This document shows, one piece after another, positions 16,283 to 25,244 of a stretch of DNA of 64,000 nucleotides. Below the pieces are notes generated by a model. That model did no database searches, was not told the origin of the DNA, and saw only the letters and a list, made by a program, of their open reading frames with translations. Positions within the stretch are counted from its first letter, which is position 1. Each line of letters begins with the position of its first letter. The stretch spans positions 45,902 through 109,901 of the forward strand of contig JAFDZS010000013.1 of the NCBI GenBank assembly GCA_018266775.1, given 5' to 3'. The translations under genes were made by a program, and so were the position numbers. Source of the DNA: Bacteroidota bacterium (GTDB taxonomy: Bacteria > Bacteroidota > Bacteroidia > Chitinophagales > Chitinophagaceae).

Positions 16283-16362
16283 ATCTCATTGCTTTATATT
16301 CTTTTATTTACTCAGGATATTACCTCCTGAAACATTCTCCATTATTAATTATTCATTATCCC

Positions 16363-17250
16363 TTATCCATACGCTATCAAAGCAATGGCAGCAATGGCCA
16401 GCCCAATGCCCAGCCAATTGATCAAAGATAATTTTTCGCGGAATAAAATCCATGCCATCACAGCACTGAACAATACCACACCCATATTATTTACCGGTAT
16501 AATAGCAGATGAATTGCCATGGTACAAACTGATTACTTTGCCCAACGCCCAGATAGAAAAATAATTGGGTATGCCAATGATAATGCCTGCCAGTAAAGCT
16601 TTCATGGAAAACTGTTGTTTACCGGTAATCAATTGTATGCCCATCAGCAACAAACCAATGCAGGCTGCCACTGAAAATGCGGTGATGAGAAAATCATTAA
16701 AATTATCTGCCGGGTTATTGAAAAAAATATTTTTTACATACACAATCAGCGTATCCAGTAAGCCGCTGCTGATAAACAAAACTACGGGCAGTAATAATAG
16801 TAACTGCCTGCTGTTCCCGGTAACGCTGTTATTATTTTTTTCAGCAGGCAAACAGGTAAATACAACTGCTGTTAATGCTACAATAATACCCGTTGTTTTT
16901 AAAAATGTATTGGTTTCATGATATAAATACAATGAAAAAATAAATGGTATCACCAGCGATAGCTTATTGGCAACCGACGCAACCGCAACACCAATCTTTT
17001 GCGCTGTTGCACCAATCACATTAAATATGCTGATGAACATGGCACCCATTACCACGGCCCATATCATCCAGGGTGCACCAATATTTGTGCTGTTTACCGG
17101 GTAAGCGCCATTAAATACAGAGCCGGTAGCCACACAGGCAACATAATTAAATACAATTGCCTGCAATGTATTAATGTGCAACCGCTGCAAAACTTTAAAT
17201 GATAAGGTGAGATAAGAATTGAGAACAATGCTGGCAAGCAGATAAATCAT
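16363..17250 (-). CDS. EamA/DMT-family transporter
   Basis: A 295-residue integral membrane protein with ten predicted helices in two EamA repeats, such as LVIPFIFSLYLYHETNTFLK in the first half and AIIPVNNMGVVLFSAVMAWILF in the second. The family exports metabolites such as amino acids, nucleosides or drugs; the substrate cannot be read from sequence. It overlaps the ribD stop-start region by four bases (17247-17250), so it is coupled to ribD on the same strand. Being in a riboflavin-gene operon raises, but does not prove, a flavin-related substrate. Confidence 0.88.
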   Translation of the reverse strand: MIYLLASIVLNSYLTLSFKVLQRLHINTLQAIVFNYVACVATGSVFNGAYPVNSTNIGAPWMIWAVVMGAMFISIFNVIGATAQKIGVAVASVANKLSLVIPFIFSLYLYHETNTFLKTTGIIVALTAVVFTCLPAEKNNNSVTGNSRQLLLLLPVVLFISSGLLDTLIVYVKNIFFNNPADNFNDFLITAFSVAACIGLLLMGIQLITGKQQFSMKALLAGIIIGIPNYFSIWALGKVISLYHGNSSAIIPVNNMGVVLFSAVMAWILFREKLSLINWLGIGLAIAAIALIAYG

Positions 17251-18323
17251 AAATGTGTGTTTGTATAAAAAGCAATAGTGTCTGTTAGTATGGTTGTTGA
17301 ATGCAGCTGTTGGGCATGGTGCAGTACAGGCGCTGCAATGCCTTCTTCAATAGTTAAAGAATGATTCGTAATTACACGGGCTTCATCCCACATATTTTCA
17401 TTAATGAATGATTGCAGTAACGTGGCACCACCTTCCACTATCACTGATTGTACCTGCAGTTCATATAAAGCATGAAGCATGGAGGACAAGAATGCAGCAC
17501 CGTCTTTTATTTTTTTGAAAATAATATTGGCCTGCATTGCTTCCTTTGTTGAATTAAACACAATAGTTGTTGCTGCGGTATTGAGCAACTGCACATTTCC
17601 GGGCAATTGCAATTTTTTATCAATCACAATACGTACCGGGTTTTTGCCGGGGTATAATCTTGTTGTTAATGCCGGATCATCCAGCAGTGCAGTTTTTGTA
17701 CCCACCATTATAGCCGCCTCTTCGCTGCGCCATTGATGCACCAAGCGGTTACTGTATTCATTGCTGATAAGCACCCGTTTTCCATTCGCACCTGCTATAT
17801 ATGCACCATTTGCAGGGTTGCTTTGTGCCCACTTTACAATAATATATGGCCTGTGATATTGATGAAATGTAAAGAAGCGCCTGTTCAGCTGCAATGCCTC
17901 CTGCTCCATTACGCCAACGGTTATCCGCAATCCGGATGCCTGCAACCGGGCAATGCCTTTGCCATCCACCTGGTCAAAACTGTCGCGGCAGCCGATAACC
18001 ACTTCCGGAATCCGGTGTTTAATGATAAGGTCGGCACAGGGCGGCGTTTTACCATAATGTGCGCAGGGCTCCAGCGATACATACATGGTACTCTTCTCTA
18101 TCAGTTGCCTGTCCTCTTCCTTTACGCTGTTAATGCAATTGACTTCTGCATGCGCCTGTCCGTAATGTTCATGATAGCCTTCTCCAATAATAACATCGTT
18201 ATACACCAATACTGCACCCACCATTGGATTAGGCGCTGTATTACCGGCACCCAAACGGGCCAGTTGCAGGCAACGGTGCATATATTTTTCCTGTTTGGTC
18301 AAGACGGCAAAAATACGCATCAA
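17247..18323 (-). CDS. ribD: Bifunctional riboflavin deaminase/reductase RibD
   Basis: Two enzymes of riboflavin synthesis in one chain. The N-terminal cytidine-deaminase-type domain has the zinc ligands His58 (HAE), Cys87 and Cys96 (PCAHYGKTPPC). The C-terminal reductase domain carries KWAQSNPANGAYIAG and VEGGATLLQSF. I keep the longest ATG frame, but the start is doubtful. A TATTTTTG -7 box at 18308-18315 lies inside its first codons, and homologues begin about where the in-frame TTG at 18302 gives MTKQEKYMHRC; ATG 18281 is the next option. No FMN riboswitch fits in the 21-base gap to prmC. Confidence 0.93.
   Translation of the reverse strand: MMRIFAVLTKQEKYMHRCLQLARLGAGNTAPNPMVGAVLVYNDVIIGEGYHEHYGQAHAEVNCINSVKEEDRQLIEKSTMYVSLEPCAHYGKTPPCADLIIKHRIPEVVIGCRDSFDQVDGKGIARLQASGLRITVGVMEQEALQLNRRFFTFHQYHRPYIIVKWAQSNPANGAYIAGANGKRVLISNEYSNRLVHQWRSEEAAIMVGTKTALLDDPALTTRLYPGKNPVRIVIDKKLQLPGNVQLLNTAATTIVFNSTKEAMQANIIFKKIKDGAAFLSSMLHALYELQVQSVIVEGGATLLQSFINENMWDEARVITNHSLTIEEGIAAPVLHHAQQLHSTTILTDTIAFYTNTHL
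18308..18315 (-). promoter_or_regulatory. Candidate -7 box of ribD
   Basis: Minus-strand TATTTTTG, a full match to TAnnTTTG. It sits within the longest ribD frame and suggests translation begins downstream at 18302 (TTG) or 18281 (ATG). It is divergent from the prmC box 18 bases away. Confidence 0.42.
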
Positions 18324-18332
18324 AAAATAATT

Positions 18333-18340
18333 TATGTTTG
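18333..18340 (+). promoter_or_regulatory. Probable -7 box of prmC (leaderless)
   Basis: TATGTTTG, a full match to TAnnTTTG, ending four bases before the prmC ATG at 18345, so transcription should start at or beside the start codon. Confidence 0.52.
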
Positions 18341-18344
18341 CAAA

Positions 18345-19196
18345 ATGACGGGGAAGCAGCTATACCGCAATTTTCTGGTGGAATTACAATCTGTTTACGA
18401 TCTTAACGAGGCTACGGCCATCACTGACTGGGTGTTTGAAAATATTGCTCATATCAGGAAAACTGATCTGATTAAAAACCCCATGCAGCAAATTCCCGTT
18501 CCCGTATTGCAAAAACTGGCTGCCAAACAGGAAGAACTGCTGCAGCATAAACCGGTGCAATATGTAATGGGCAATACCACTTTCTATAATTTGCAGTTCC
18601 AGGTAAATGATACTGTGCTGATTCCACGCCCTGAAACTGAAGAACTGACGCATTTGATTGTAAACAGCTACCGTTTTGAACAAAAACAGGTGAGCGTACT
18701 GGATATTGGTACCGGCAGCGGTTGTATTGCTGTGGCCATTAAAAAAAATTTACCTTCTACAAAAGTGATTGCGCTTGACATCAGCGAAGGTGCTTTGGAA
18801 ACAGCGAGGGCAAACGCCATCACCAATAAAACCAATATTCAATGTACGCTGTTCGATTTTTTGGATGAAAGCCGCTGGCCGGAGTTGATGCTGTTTGATG
18901 TGATCGTGAGCAACCCACCCTATATTCCAGCCAACGAAAAAAATAATATGGCTCAAAATGTAGTGAATTATGAGCCGCATACGGCATTGTTTGTTCCAGA
19001 TAACCAGCCCTTACTTTTTTACGAGAAGATTGCCAAATTCGGCAAAAGCCATCTCAATTACAATGGCAAAATATTTTTAGAAACACACGAAGATTATTCG
19101 CAGCAGGTGGCACAACTTTTTGCACAACAGTATCAGCAGGTGCTGGTGAAAAAAGATATGTTTGGAAAAGAAAGGATGGTGATTGCCACACTGTAA
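18345..19196 (+). CDS. prmC: Peptide chain release factor N5-glutamine methyltransferase
   Basis: A 283-residue SAM-dependent methyltransferase that methylates the GGQ glutamine of release factors RF1/RF2. The SAM motif DIGTGSGCIA is present, the catalytic NPPY is at residues 190-193, and the PRPETEEL segment just before the core is PrmC-specific. The open frame continues far upstream to 17733, but that part is the complement of ribD; the promoter box at 18333 and homologue length both support the ATG at 18345. It is convergent with exbD, two bases apart. Confidence 0.94.
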   Translation: MTGKQLYRNFLVELQSVYDLNEATAITDWVFENIAHIRKTDLIKNPMQQIPVPVLQKLAAKQEELLQHKPVQYVMGNTTFYNLQFQVNDTVLIPRPETEELTHLIVNSYRFEQKQVSVLDIGTGSGCIAVAIKKNLPSTKVIALDISEGALETARANAITNKTNIQCTLFDFLDESRWPELMLFDVIVSNPPYIPANEKNNMAQNVVNYEPHTALFVPDNQPLLFYEKIAKFGKSHLNYNGKIFLETHEDYSQQVAQLFAQQYQQVLVKKDMFGKERMVIATL

Positions 19197-19198
19197 TT

Positions 19199-19606
19199 TT
19201 ATTTTGCATCCACACCCAGGCTTTGCGTTGCTGCACCGGCCTGTTTTGCAGCTGCCATTGCCATTACCACTTTATTGTACGATAATGCAGTATCTGCGTT
19301 GATCACAACAGATTGTTTATTGGTGGTGTCTTTGATATCAATTCTTTTACTCAGTTCTGCATATAATGAATCGAATGGTACTTCTTTCTGACCTATATAC
19401 GTTCTGCCATCAGATTTAATACTGATGATGATGCTTTGCTTGGCCTTGGTTTGTGTTTTGTATTTGGGATTGGTCACCTTCACTACGTTCGGGTTAGCCA
19501 ATGTGGAAATGATAAGGAAAAAGAACATCAGGATAAACAGGATATCATTCAGCGGGCCGGTATCCACTTCGCTGTGTTCTTCTGAAAATTTTTTTCTTAT
19601 GCTCAT
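19199..19606 (-). CDS. ExbD/TolR-type biopolymer transport protein
   Basis: A 135-residue protein with a short cytosolic tail, one transmembrane helix and a periplasmic domain. Asp21 in PLNDILFILMFFFLII is the proton-path aspartate conserved in ExbD/TolR. The periplasmic part (VPFDSLYAELSKRI, then SVVINADTALSYNKVV) is the usual ExbD fold. It works with the ExbB-like channel encoded 79 bases upstream to harness proton motive force. No tonB gene is nearby; the two could serve a TonB or Tol-like system. It is convergent with prmC. Confidence 0.9.
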   Translation of the reverse strand: MSIRKKFSEEHSEVDTGPLNDILFILMFFFLIISTLANPNVVKVTNPKYKTQTKAKQSIIISIKSDGRTYIGQKEVPFDSLYAELSKRIDIKDTTNKQSVVINADTALSYNKVVMAMAAAKQAGAATQSLGVDAK

Positions 19607-19685
19607 GTGTTGTTAATCGTAAATGGTGAATGGTCAATGGTGAAACGTCAGCGTTTAGCATGCTGCTTTAAGCTTTCAGCCGCTG
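19607..19685 (-). repeat. Word-repeat leader of exbD
   Basis: Read on the minus strand, this gap ends in ACCATTGACCATTCACCA and similar seven-base words just before the exbD ATG, preceded by a small hairpin with arms AAACG/CGTTT (19643-19656) and AGCTT-type words. It is G-poor near the gene, like the gcdH and pnt leaders. Confidence 0.5.
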
Positions 19686-20363
19686 CTACCTTGTTGGTTC
19701 CTGCAGAATATCTATAAATTCTGCGCTGGCTGCTTCCATTTTATTTTCAATTTTTTTGATCTTGGTTTGCAGTAAACTGTATCCCAAATAAGTTATAATA
19801 CCAATGATTAAACCACTTGCTGAGGTGATCATCTTTACATAAATACCGCCGGCCAGTGTTTGCGGACTGTAATCTGAACTTTTATTGATACTGTCGAATA
19901 AGCTCAGCATACCGATAATAGTTCCGAGGAAGCCAAATAAAGGCGCAATACGTACAATCACATTCAGGATGTTGAGGTTTTTTTCCATTTTATACATTTC
20001 CAGCACGCCTACATTTTCCATACTTTTCTCAATGGCTTCAATGGGCTTACCAATGCGCTGTATCCCTTTATCAATCATTCTTGCCACAGGGTTGGGTGTA
20101 TTCTTGGCCAGGCTGCGTGCGGCAGTAATATTGCCGGTTACGATATTATCACGAATGATGTTCATGAAATTATCTTCAATTTTTCCAAATTTCTGTAATA
20201 AAATAAATCTTTCGAAGAAGAAAAACAACGCTATTACAAATAATAATCCTAATGGTAACATCAGCCAGCCACCCTGTACCAAAGTGCCGCCAACTGATTC
20301 AAATCCTTTTGCTGTTTCAATTGTTTTTGCAGTAGTATCTGCCTGGAGAAAAATATCAAACAT
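19686..20363 (-). CDS. MotA/TolQ/ExbB proton-channel protein
   Basis: A 225-residue protein with three transmembrane regions: LVQGGWLMLPLGLLFVIALF near residue 30, then APLFGFLGTIIGMLSLFDSI and the final VKMITSASGLIIGIITYLGY. The APLFGFLGTIIGM segment is the family signature. It forms the channel with ExbD, encoded next on the same strand. The N-terminal stretch with several threonines (DTTAKTIETAKGFESV) is periplasmic. It is typical of Bacteroidota ExbB proteins. Confidence 0.92.
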   Translation of the reverse strand: MFDIFLQADTTAKTIETAKGFESVGGTLVQGGWLMLPLGLLFVIALFFFFERFILLQKFGKIEDNFMNIIRDNIVTGNITAARSLAKNTPNPVARMIDKGIQRIGKPIEAIEKSMENVGVLEMYKMEKNLNILNVIVRIAPLFGFLGTIIGMLSLFDSINKSSDYSPQTLAGGIYVKMITSASGLIIGIITYLGYSLLQTKIKKIENKMEAASAEFIDILQEPTR

Positions 20364-20494
20364 AGTTAAGCTGATTTAGGAACAAAAGTAATTGTTTAAA
20401 TTTTAATTATTTTCCTGTACACTATAATTGTGCCAATCGTTGGCAATATCATTGGCTAAACGCATTGCTGCTTCAAATGCAGCTTAAAGAATTG

Positions 20495-20851
20495 TTAATC
20501 TTCCCTGTGCACCGTATCAATAGTAAATGCCGGTAAACATACACTCCAGTATTCGCAGGGTTCATTAAACGGATTACTGTACCGCACCCTGGTTCCCTTT
20601 TTTATCAATATGCTTTGTCCTGCAGTTAATATGATTTCATCTCGATCTGCTTCAATTTTTTTGGTGCCTTTGCTTACCAAAGTATATTCATCAAATTCGG
20701 GTGTTTGGTATGGCTCGCTCCAGCCCGGCGGCGCTATCATGTGTGCAATGCTTAACGCTTTTTCGTTGGTGGTGTAACCAAAATGTTCTTCAATAAGCTT
20801 ACCATCATTGGTTGGCACCACAAAAGGTTTGTCTTGTTTATAATACGGCAT
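20495..20851 (-). CDS. Cupin-domain protein
   Basis: A 118-residue single cupin. EPYQTPEFDEYTLVSKGT gives the first cupin motif, though with glutamate and tyrosine where metal-binding histidines usually sit, and GQSILIKKGTRVRYSNPF gives the second. The scarcity of histidines suggests altered or absent metal binding. Function unknown. It is preceded 15 bases upstream by the terminator of the SPFH gene, so it has its own promoter or relies on readthrough. The 131 bases between it and exbB hold no gene. Confidence 0.8.
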   Translation of the reverse strand: MPYYKQDKPFVVPTNDGKLIEEHFGYTTNEKALSIAHMIAPPGWSEPYQTPEFDEYTLVSKGTKKIEADRDEIILTAGQSILIKKGTRVRYSNPFNEPCEYWSVCLPAFTIDTVHRED

Positions 20852-20865
20852 GTTATAAAATTAAA

Positions 20866-20886
20866 CGTGCCGTAAGATACGGCACG
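20866..20886 (-). terminator. Terminator after the SPFH gene
   Basis: Nine-base perfect stem, CGTGCCGTA (20866-20874) and TACGGCACG (20878-20886), loop AGA. On the minus strand TTTAATTTTA follows; on the plus strand CTTTTTAG follows, so it may act in both directions. Confidence 0.8.
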
Positions 20887-21021
20887 CTTTTTAGTTTTTG
20901 TAGTTTCACCTTATCAGCAATAAATATTGCAATTGTTGGTATTATGGTTCGATGGCATCGTCTGACCATTTCATTGATTTCATTTCATGATCAGACGGGG
21001 ACGTCAGATCATCTCACCTGC

Positions 21022-21957
21022 TTATTTCTTCCCGTCCATCTGCTGCATGGCCATAATCTGGCGCATGGTTTTTTCCATGCCTTCGCTGCTGCCATCGAGG
21101 AAGATCACGTTGCCTTTTCCAATCTCAGCAAAATTCTTAATCGCTTCTGTCCACATACTGAACAAAATTACATTCGTATCAAGATTGGCCTGTTTCATTT
21201 GTTCTGCAGCCTGGCTCATCCCTTTTGCAACTTCTTCCCGGAATAAAGCCACGCCCTGTCCGCGTAATTGTGCCGCCTGGCGTTCTGCTTCTGCAGCAAT
21301 TTTAATCGCATTACCTTCTGCTTCTGCCGCTTTTGTTTTGGTGATAAGCAATGCCTGCCCTTCGTTTTCAGCAGCAGCTTTCAGGTTGTTCGAGGCCACC
21401 ACTTTGCTCATACTGTTCATGATGGCTTCGTCAAAAGTAATATCGTTGATCTGAAGATCCTGCAAATGATAGCCCCATGTTTCCAGCGTCATGTCCACCT
21501 GTTCTTTCACATTCTCCACAATATCCCTTCTTACCGATAAAATTTCTGATTGTTTTTTGGTAGCCACAAAAGCACGGATACTTCCTTCCACCGTTCTGAT
21601 CAATGCCTGCATAAGATCTTTATCGCTGATGAATTTAAACGCTACGTTTTTGATCGTTTCTTCATCCACATTAATGACGGAATACAGCAGCATACTTTTA
21701 AAATATACGTTGGCCTGGTCTACCGTTACGGCCTGGAATTCCAGTTCCACAGAACGGTTCTGTATACTTACTTTTTTATAGATCTGTTCCAGTACCGGCA
21801 CTTTAAAATTCAGCCCGGGCCGCATTACTCTTTTATACCGGCCAAACTGTGTTACCACACCCACCAAACCCTGGTTGATAGTAACAAATGAATTGAGAAT
21901 GATCAAAGCGATGAATGCGCCGAAGATCAGTTCCCAGTGTTGCATAATGTAATCCAT
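21022..21957 (-). CDS. SPFH/band 7 (stomatin-like, QmcA-type) membrane protein
   Basis: A 311-residue protein with one N-terminal membrane helix (WELIFGAFIALIILNSFV) and a band 7 domain beginning VTINQGLVGVVTQFGRYKRVMRPGLNFKVP. A long alanine/glutamate-rich coiled coil follows (KTKAAEAEGNAIKIAAEAER), ending in a conserved hydrophobic NVILFSMWTEAI. Stomatin-like proteins form membrane microdomain scaffolds and often modulate proteases. No NfeD partner gene is adjacent, so it is likely the stand-alone QmcA/HflC-like type. Confidence 0.9.
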   Translation of the reverse strand: MDYIMQHWELIFGAFIALIILNSFVTINQGLVGVVTQFGRYKRVMRPGLNFKVPVLEQIYKKVSIQNRSVELEFQAVTVDQANVYFKSMLLYSVINVDEETIKNVAFKFISDKDLMQALIRTVEGSIRAFVATKKQSEILSVRRDIVENVKEQVDMTLETWGYHLQDLQINDITFDEAIMNSMSKVVASNNLKAAAENEGQALLITKTKAAEAEGNAIKIAAEAERQAAQLRGQGVALFREEVAKGMSQAAEQMKQANLDTNVILFSMWTEAIKNFAEIGKGNVIFLDGSSEGMEKTMRQIMAMQQMDGKK

Positions 21958-22266
21958 AATGATTCAATTTTGAATGAAGGTAGATAATTTTTGTTTTGTG
22001 CGAAATTCTTTCTGCACCTGTTGCTGCCCTGTACTAAAATGTATTCCCGGTTTGTTTGGTACCGGATCTGTTTGCAATACGTTTGCAATAAGAATAATCA
22101 TTTTTTTATACTGGTTTTCACCTAATGTATTAATTTTAATCCAGTAATTTCCTTTTCCTTAGTGTTGCTGTATGCGCTGTTCATTAAAACCAACTACTAT
22201 CAAACACTGCTGCCGGCTTTGCTTTTGCAGCGGATCAAATAATACTGCTTACTAACCCACCATTGC
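21958..22266. other. 309-base divergent intergenic region
   Basis: The space between the divergent SPFH and acyltransferase genes must hold two promoters. I see no gene, RNA or clear -7 box I would defend. One small direct repeat, GTTTGCAATA, occurs at 22070-22079 and 22081-22090. Confidence 0.5.
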
Positions 22267-23400
22267 ATGGCAAAATCAAGAATCGGAATATTAGACGGCT
22301 TCAGGGCTATTGCTATCATAGCCGTGCTGCTGTTTCATTATTTTACCCGCTGGGCACCACCTAACAATCCTGAAACTTTGTATCCTTATGGCACGCAGTA
22401 CACCAATTATTTTAAATATGGTTACCTCGGCGTGGAATTCTTTTTTATGATCAGCGGGTTTGTTATTTTTTATACACTGGAAACAACCGCAGCCATGGGT
22501 TTGTTCTGGAAAAAAAGGCTGATCCGGCTGTGGCCATCTATCATTGTGGTAACGATTATCACTTACATCATATTCCTGTTGTTCGATACCAATAATGTGA
22601 TCCCGGTTGCACACCAGGCCAGGAATTTAATTCCCAGTTTTACTTTTATTACGCCTGAATTTTTTAACACTATTACCGGTAAGGAACACTACTTCGCTTA
22701 CATCAACGGGGTTTACTGGAGTTTGTGGACGGAAATACAGTTTTACTTTTTTGTAAGCCTGTTATACTTCTGGAACAAACAACAATTTGTACGGAATTTT
22801 TTAGTGCTGTCCATTATTTTATGTGCCGTCAATTTTGCCATGCTGAGCATTACCGGCGGCAACAGACTCAATATTCATATTCCCGGCAGCGTGGCGAATT
22901 TTTATGTGGTGTGGATCAAAACCATCTTTAACCTGTTTAAATACTTACATGGTTTTGCTTTAGGGGTAATCTATTACCTGCTGTTTAAAAATAAAAGAGA
23001 CAATGTTCCCACATCTTTATTTGTAAAGATCTGCTTTGTAATTCTGTTTGCGTTTTTGATTTATTCCGGTGTAAAAATGCAGGAGCGCATCATCTTTGTA
23101 TTGATGGTGGCTTTGTTCCTCAGCTTTATTTATTATCCCAACCTGTTATCTTTCCTGGAAAGGAAATGGATTTTGAAAATTGGTGTGGCTTCTTACTTTT
23201 TATATCTCATTCATGAACATATTGCCATACTTATCATTAACCGTTTCGGCAGCAATTCTTTTCCCTGGAGTGTTGCCTTGCCGATTGTATTAGTGGTGGG
23301 CATTACACTGTTCAGTGTGTGGTATACCGATGTGGTCGACAGCCGCATCAATAAAGTATTGAAAAAATGGCTATTACCCGGCAAAGAAAACAAGCAATGA
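22267..23400 (+). CDS. Acyltransferase 3 family protein (OafA/YrhL-like)
   Basis: A 377-residue integral membrane protein with about ten helices. Family signatures: LDGFRAIAIIAVLLFHYFTR, with the catalytic-type His24, GYLGVEFFFMISGFVI, and LYLIHEHIAILIINR near the C-terminus. These enzymes transfer acetyl or other acyl groups to cell-surface sugars such as O-antigen or peptidoglycan. No polysaccharide gene cluster is adjacent, so the acceptor is unknown. There is no C-terminal SGNH domain. It is convergent with pepT, three bases apart. Confidence 0.9.
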   Translation: MAKSRIGILDGFRAIAIIAVLLFHYFTRWAPPNNPETLYPYGTQYTNYFKYGYLGVEFFFMISGFVIFYTLETTAAMGLFWKKRLIRLWPSIIVVTIITYIIFLLFDTNNVIPVAHQARNLIPSFTFITPEFFNTITGKEHYFAYINGVYWSLWTEIQFYFFVSLLYFWNKQQFVRNFLVLSIILCAVNFAMLSITGGNRLNIHIPGSVANFYVVWIKTIFNLFKYLHGFALGVIYYLLFKNKRDNVPTSLFVKICFVILFAFLIYSGVKMQERIIFVLMVALFLSFIYYPNLLSFLERKWILKIGVASYFLYLIHEHIAILIINRFGSNSFPWSVALPIVLVVGITLFSVWYTDVVDSRINKVLKKWLLPGKENKQ

Positions 23401-23403
23401 TAC

Positions 23404-24654
23404 TTAGCTTTTTTCTTCCCATATCATGCACAGGTGCACAATAGTTTCAGCAGCTTTGGCCATATCTTTTGTGCCAATCCATTCCAGCTTGCTGTGTATA
23501 TTCTGCATACCGGTAAAAATATTCGGGCAGGGCATGCCCATATAACTGAAGCGGCTGCCATCTGTACCGCCGCGGATGCTTTCCATTTTAACGGAAAGGC
23601 CTGTACGCTCAATCGCTTCTTTGGCAAATGCAACCACCTGCGGATGCTGGTCAAGCACTTCCTTCATGTTCCGGTATTGTTCCACCGCATTGTATTCCAT
23701 AGTAGCTCCGGGAAATTGCGCCACCACTGCTTCGGCCAATGCTTTCAACCGCTTATGATGCGCCGCTAAACCTTCTCTCGTAAAATCACGCACAATAAAT
23801 TGCAGCGTCGCTTTTTCAGCAATACCGTTACAGGATGTTGGGTGCACAAAACCTTCTTTATTTTCCGTTGTTTCAGGGCTCCACTCATTTTGGGGCAATG
23901 CCGCTAAAACTGCACCCGCAATTTTTAAAGCATTCACCAATTTATCTTTTGCATAACCTGGATGAACGATCACACCGTTGATGGTGATCACGGCGCCATC
24001 TGCACTAAAAGTTTCATCTTCCAGGCTGCCCGCTTCGCCGCCATCTAACGTATAACCATATTGTGCGCCTAACTGCTGCATATTTACTTTGGCTGTACCC
24101 TGCCCCACTTCTTCATCTGGCGTAAATAAAATTTTTATATCGCCATGTTTTATAGATGGATTTTGAACAAAGAACACGGCGGCTTCCATAATGGCTGCCA
24201 CACCGCTTTTATCATCTGCACCCAGCAAAGTTTGTCCGCTGGCAGTAATGATATTACTGCCAATGTGTTCTTTCAGATAGGGTGAATTGCGGGTAGTTAA
24301 CACTTGTGTTGCATCATCGGGCAGTACAATGTCATTGCCTTCATAATATTTATGCAGAATGGGTTTTACATTGGTGCCGCTGCAATCGGGCGCTGTATCT
24401 ACATGCGCACAAAAACAAATTGCCGGAATATTTTTTTTATCACTGTTTGCTGGTATGGTGGCATATACGTAACCAAATTCATCGGTAACTGCATTAGTAA
24501 TACCAAGGCCCAGCAATTCCCGGTGCAGCAGTACACTCAGGTTTTTTTGTTTGGCAGATGTGGGATGTGATGTACTGGTGGGGTCGCTTTGCGTATCAAT
24601 TTGTACATAACGCATAAAGCGTTCGGCAATATTGTCCTGGCTGATTTGTATCAT
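23404..24654 (-). CDS. pepT: Peptidase T (tripeptide aminopeptidase)
   Basis: A 416-residue M20B metallopeptidase that removes N-terminal residues from tripeptides in the cytosol. Zinc-binding motifs are intact: CAHVDTAPD (His84, Asp86), LLGADDKSG (Asp147/148) and TPDEEVGQG (Glu181/182). Family-specific RGGTDGSRFSYMGMPCPN and TGMQNIHSKLEWI are at the C-terminus, carrying the last zinc histidine. Its leader is a word-repeat tract. Confidence 0.95.
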   Translation of the reverse strand: MIQISQDNIAERFMRYVQIDTQSDPTSTSHPTSAKQKNLSVLLHRELLGLGITNAVTDEFGYVYATIPANSDKKNIPAICFCAHVDTAPDCSGTNVKPILHKYYEGNDIVLPDDATQVLTTRNSPYLKEHIGSNIITASGQTLLGADDKSGVAAIMEAAVFFVQNPSIKHGDIKILFTPDEEVGQGTAKVNMQQLGAQYGYTLDGGEAGSLEDETFSADGAVITINGVIVHPGYAKDKLVNALKIAGAVLAALPQNEWSPETTENKEGFVHPTSCNGIAEKATLQFIVRDFTREGLAAHHKRLKALAEAVVAQFPGATMEYNAVEQYRNMKEVLDQHPQVVAFAKEAIERTGLSVKMESIRGGTDGSRFSYMGMPCPNIFTGMQNIHSKLEWIGTKDMAKAAETIVHLCMIWEEKS

Positions 24655-24655
24655 G

Positions 24656-24760
24656 AGATAAAATTAGGGGATAATGGTGAATGGATAATGGATAATTAAT
24701 AATGAACAATGAACAATGAGTTAATAATGAAAATTATCAATTATCAATTATCAATTATTT
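24656..24760 (-). repeat. Word-repeat leader of pepT
   Basis: On the minus strand this reads as repeats of TTGATAA (three near-perfect ATAATTGATA units) followed by CATTGTTCATTGTTCATT and CCATTATCCATT words up to the pepT ATG. It is G-poor on the mRNA strand. No gene is present. Confidence 0.6.
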
Positions 24761-24765
24761 TATAA

Positions 24766-24793
24766 AGAAAAAAGCAGCTGAAGAATCAACTGC
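24766..24793 (-). terminator. Terminator after the FKBP gene
   Basis: On the minus strand GCAGTTGA and TCAGCTGC pair (one G-T wobble) around TTCT, followed by six T residues. It separates the FKBP gene from the pepT leader. Confidence 0.8.
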
Positions 24794-24818
24794 CCTTAAA
24801 AAATTATATGGTCTATGA

Positions 24819-25244
24819 CTACCCGATTTCCACCAGTTCGATATCAAAAACCAATTCCTGCCCGGCAAGAAAATGATTGGCGTCTAAAACAATCGCATCA
24901 TCTTTTATTTCCACCACCACTACAGGCACGGGGTTACCATAATTGTCCTGTAAAGTTAATGGCATACCGGGTTCCAGCTTAATATCCGGCGGTACCTGTT
25001 CTTTAGGAAATTCAATGATGGCTTCCGGATTTTTTTCACCGTATCCATCGGCTGGTGCAATATTGATTGTTTTTTTATCGCCTACTTTCATTCCCGGAAT
25101 GGCGGCATCAAAACCTTTGATCATTTGCCCGGCGCCTACTGTAAATGCCAATGGTTCCCGTCCTGCCGAAGAATCAAATTGTTCACCGCTAACCAGTTTC
25201 CCGGTATAATGTACCTTTACATTATCTCCATTTTTTGCTTGCAT
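24819..25244 (-). CDS. FKBP-type peptidyl-prolyl isomerase, SlyD-like
   Basis: A 141-residue protein. The FKBP domain is split by an insert-in-flap, as in SlyD: KVHYTGKLVSGEQFDSS and GAGQMIKGFDAAIPGMKVGD, then the chaperone-like flap EQVPPDIKLEPGMPLTL, then DANHFLAGQELVFDIELVEI. It catalyses prolyl cis-trans isomerisation and assists folding. Unlike E. coli SlyD it lacks the histidine/cysteine-rich metal-binding tail. No signal peptide, so cytosolic. Confidence 0.93.
   Translation of the reverse strand: MQAKNGDNVKVHYTGKLVSGEQFDSSAGREPLAFTVGAGQMIKGFDAAIPGMKVGDKKTINIAPADGYGEKNPEAIIEFPKEQVPPDIKLEPGMPLTLQDNYGNPVPVVVVEIKDDAIVLDANHFLAGQELVFDIELVEIG

Noticed and set aside
17733..18344. A long N-terminal extension of prmC
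   Set aside because: It is the antisense of ribD, not prmC-like, and the promoter box and homologue length place the start at 18345.
18324..18344. FMN riboswitch before ribD
   Set aside because: The gap is only 21 bases, far too short for the aptamer, and contains just promoter elements.
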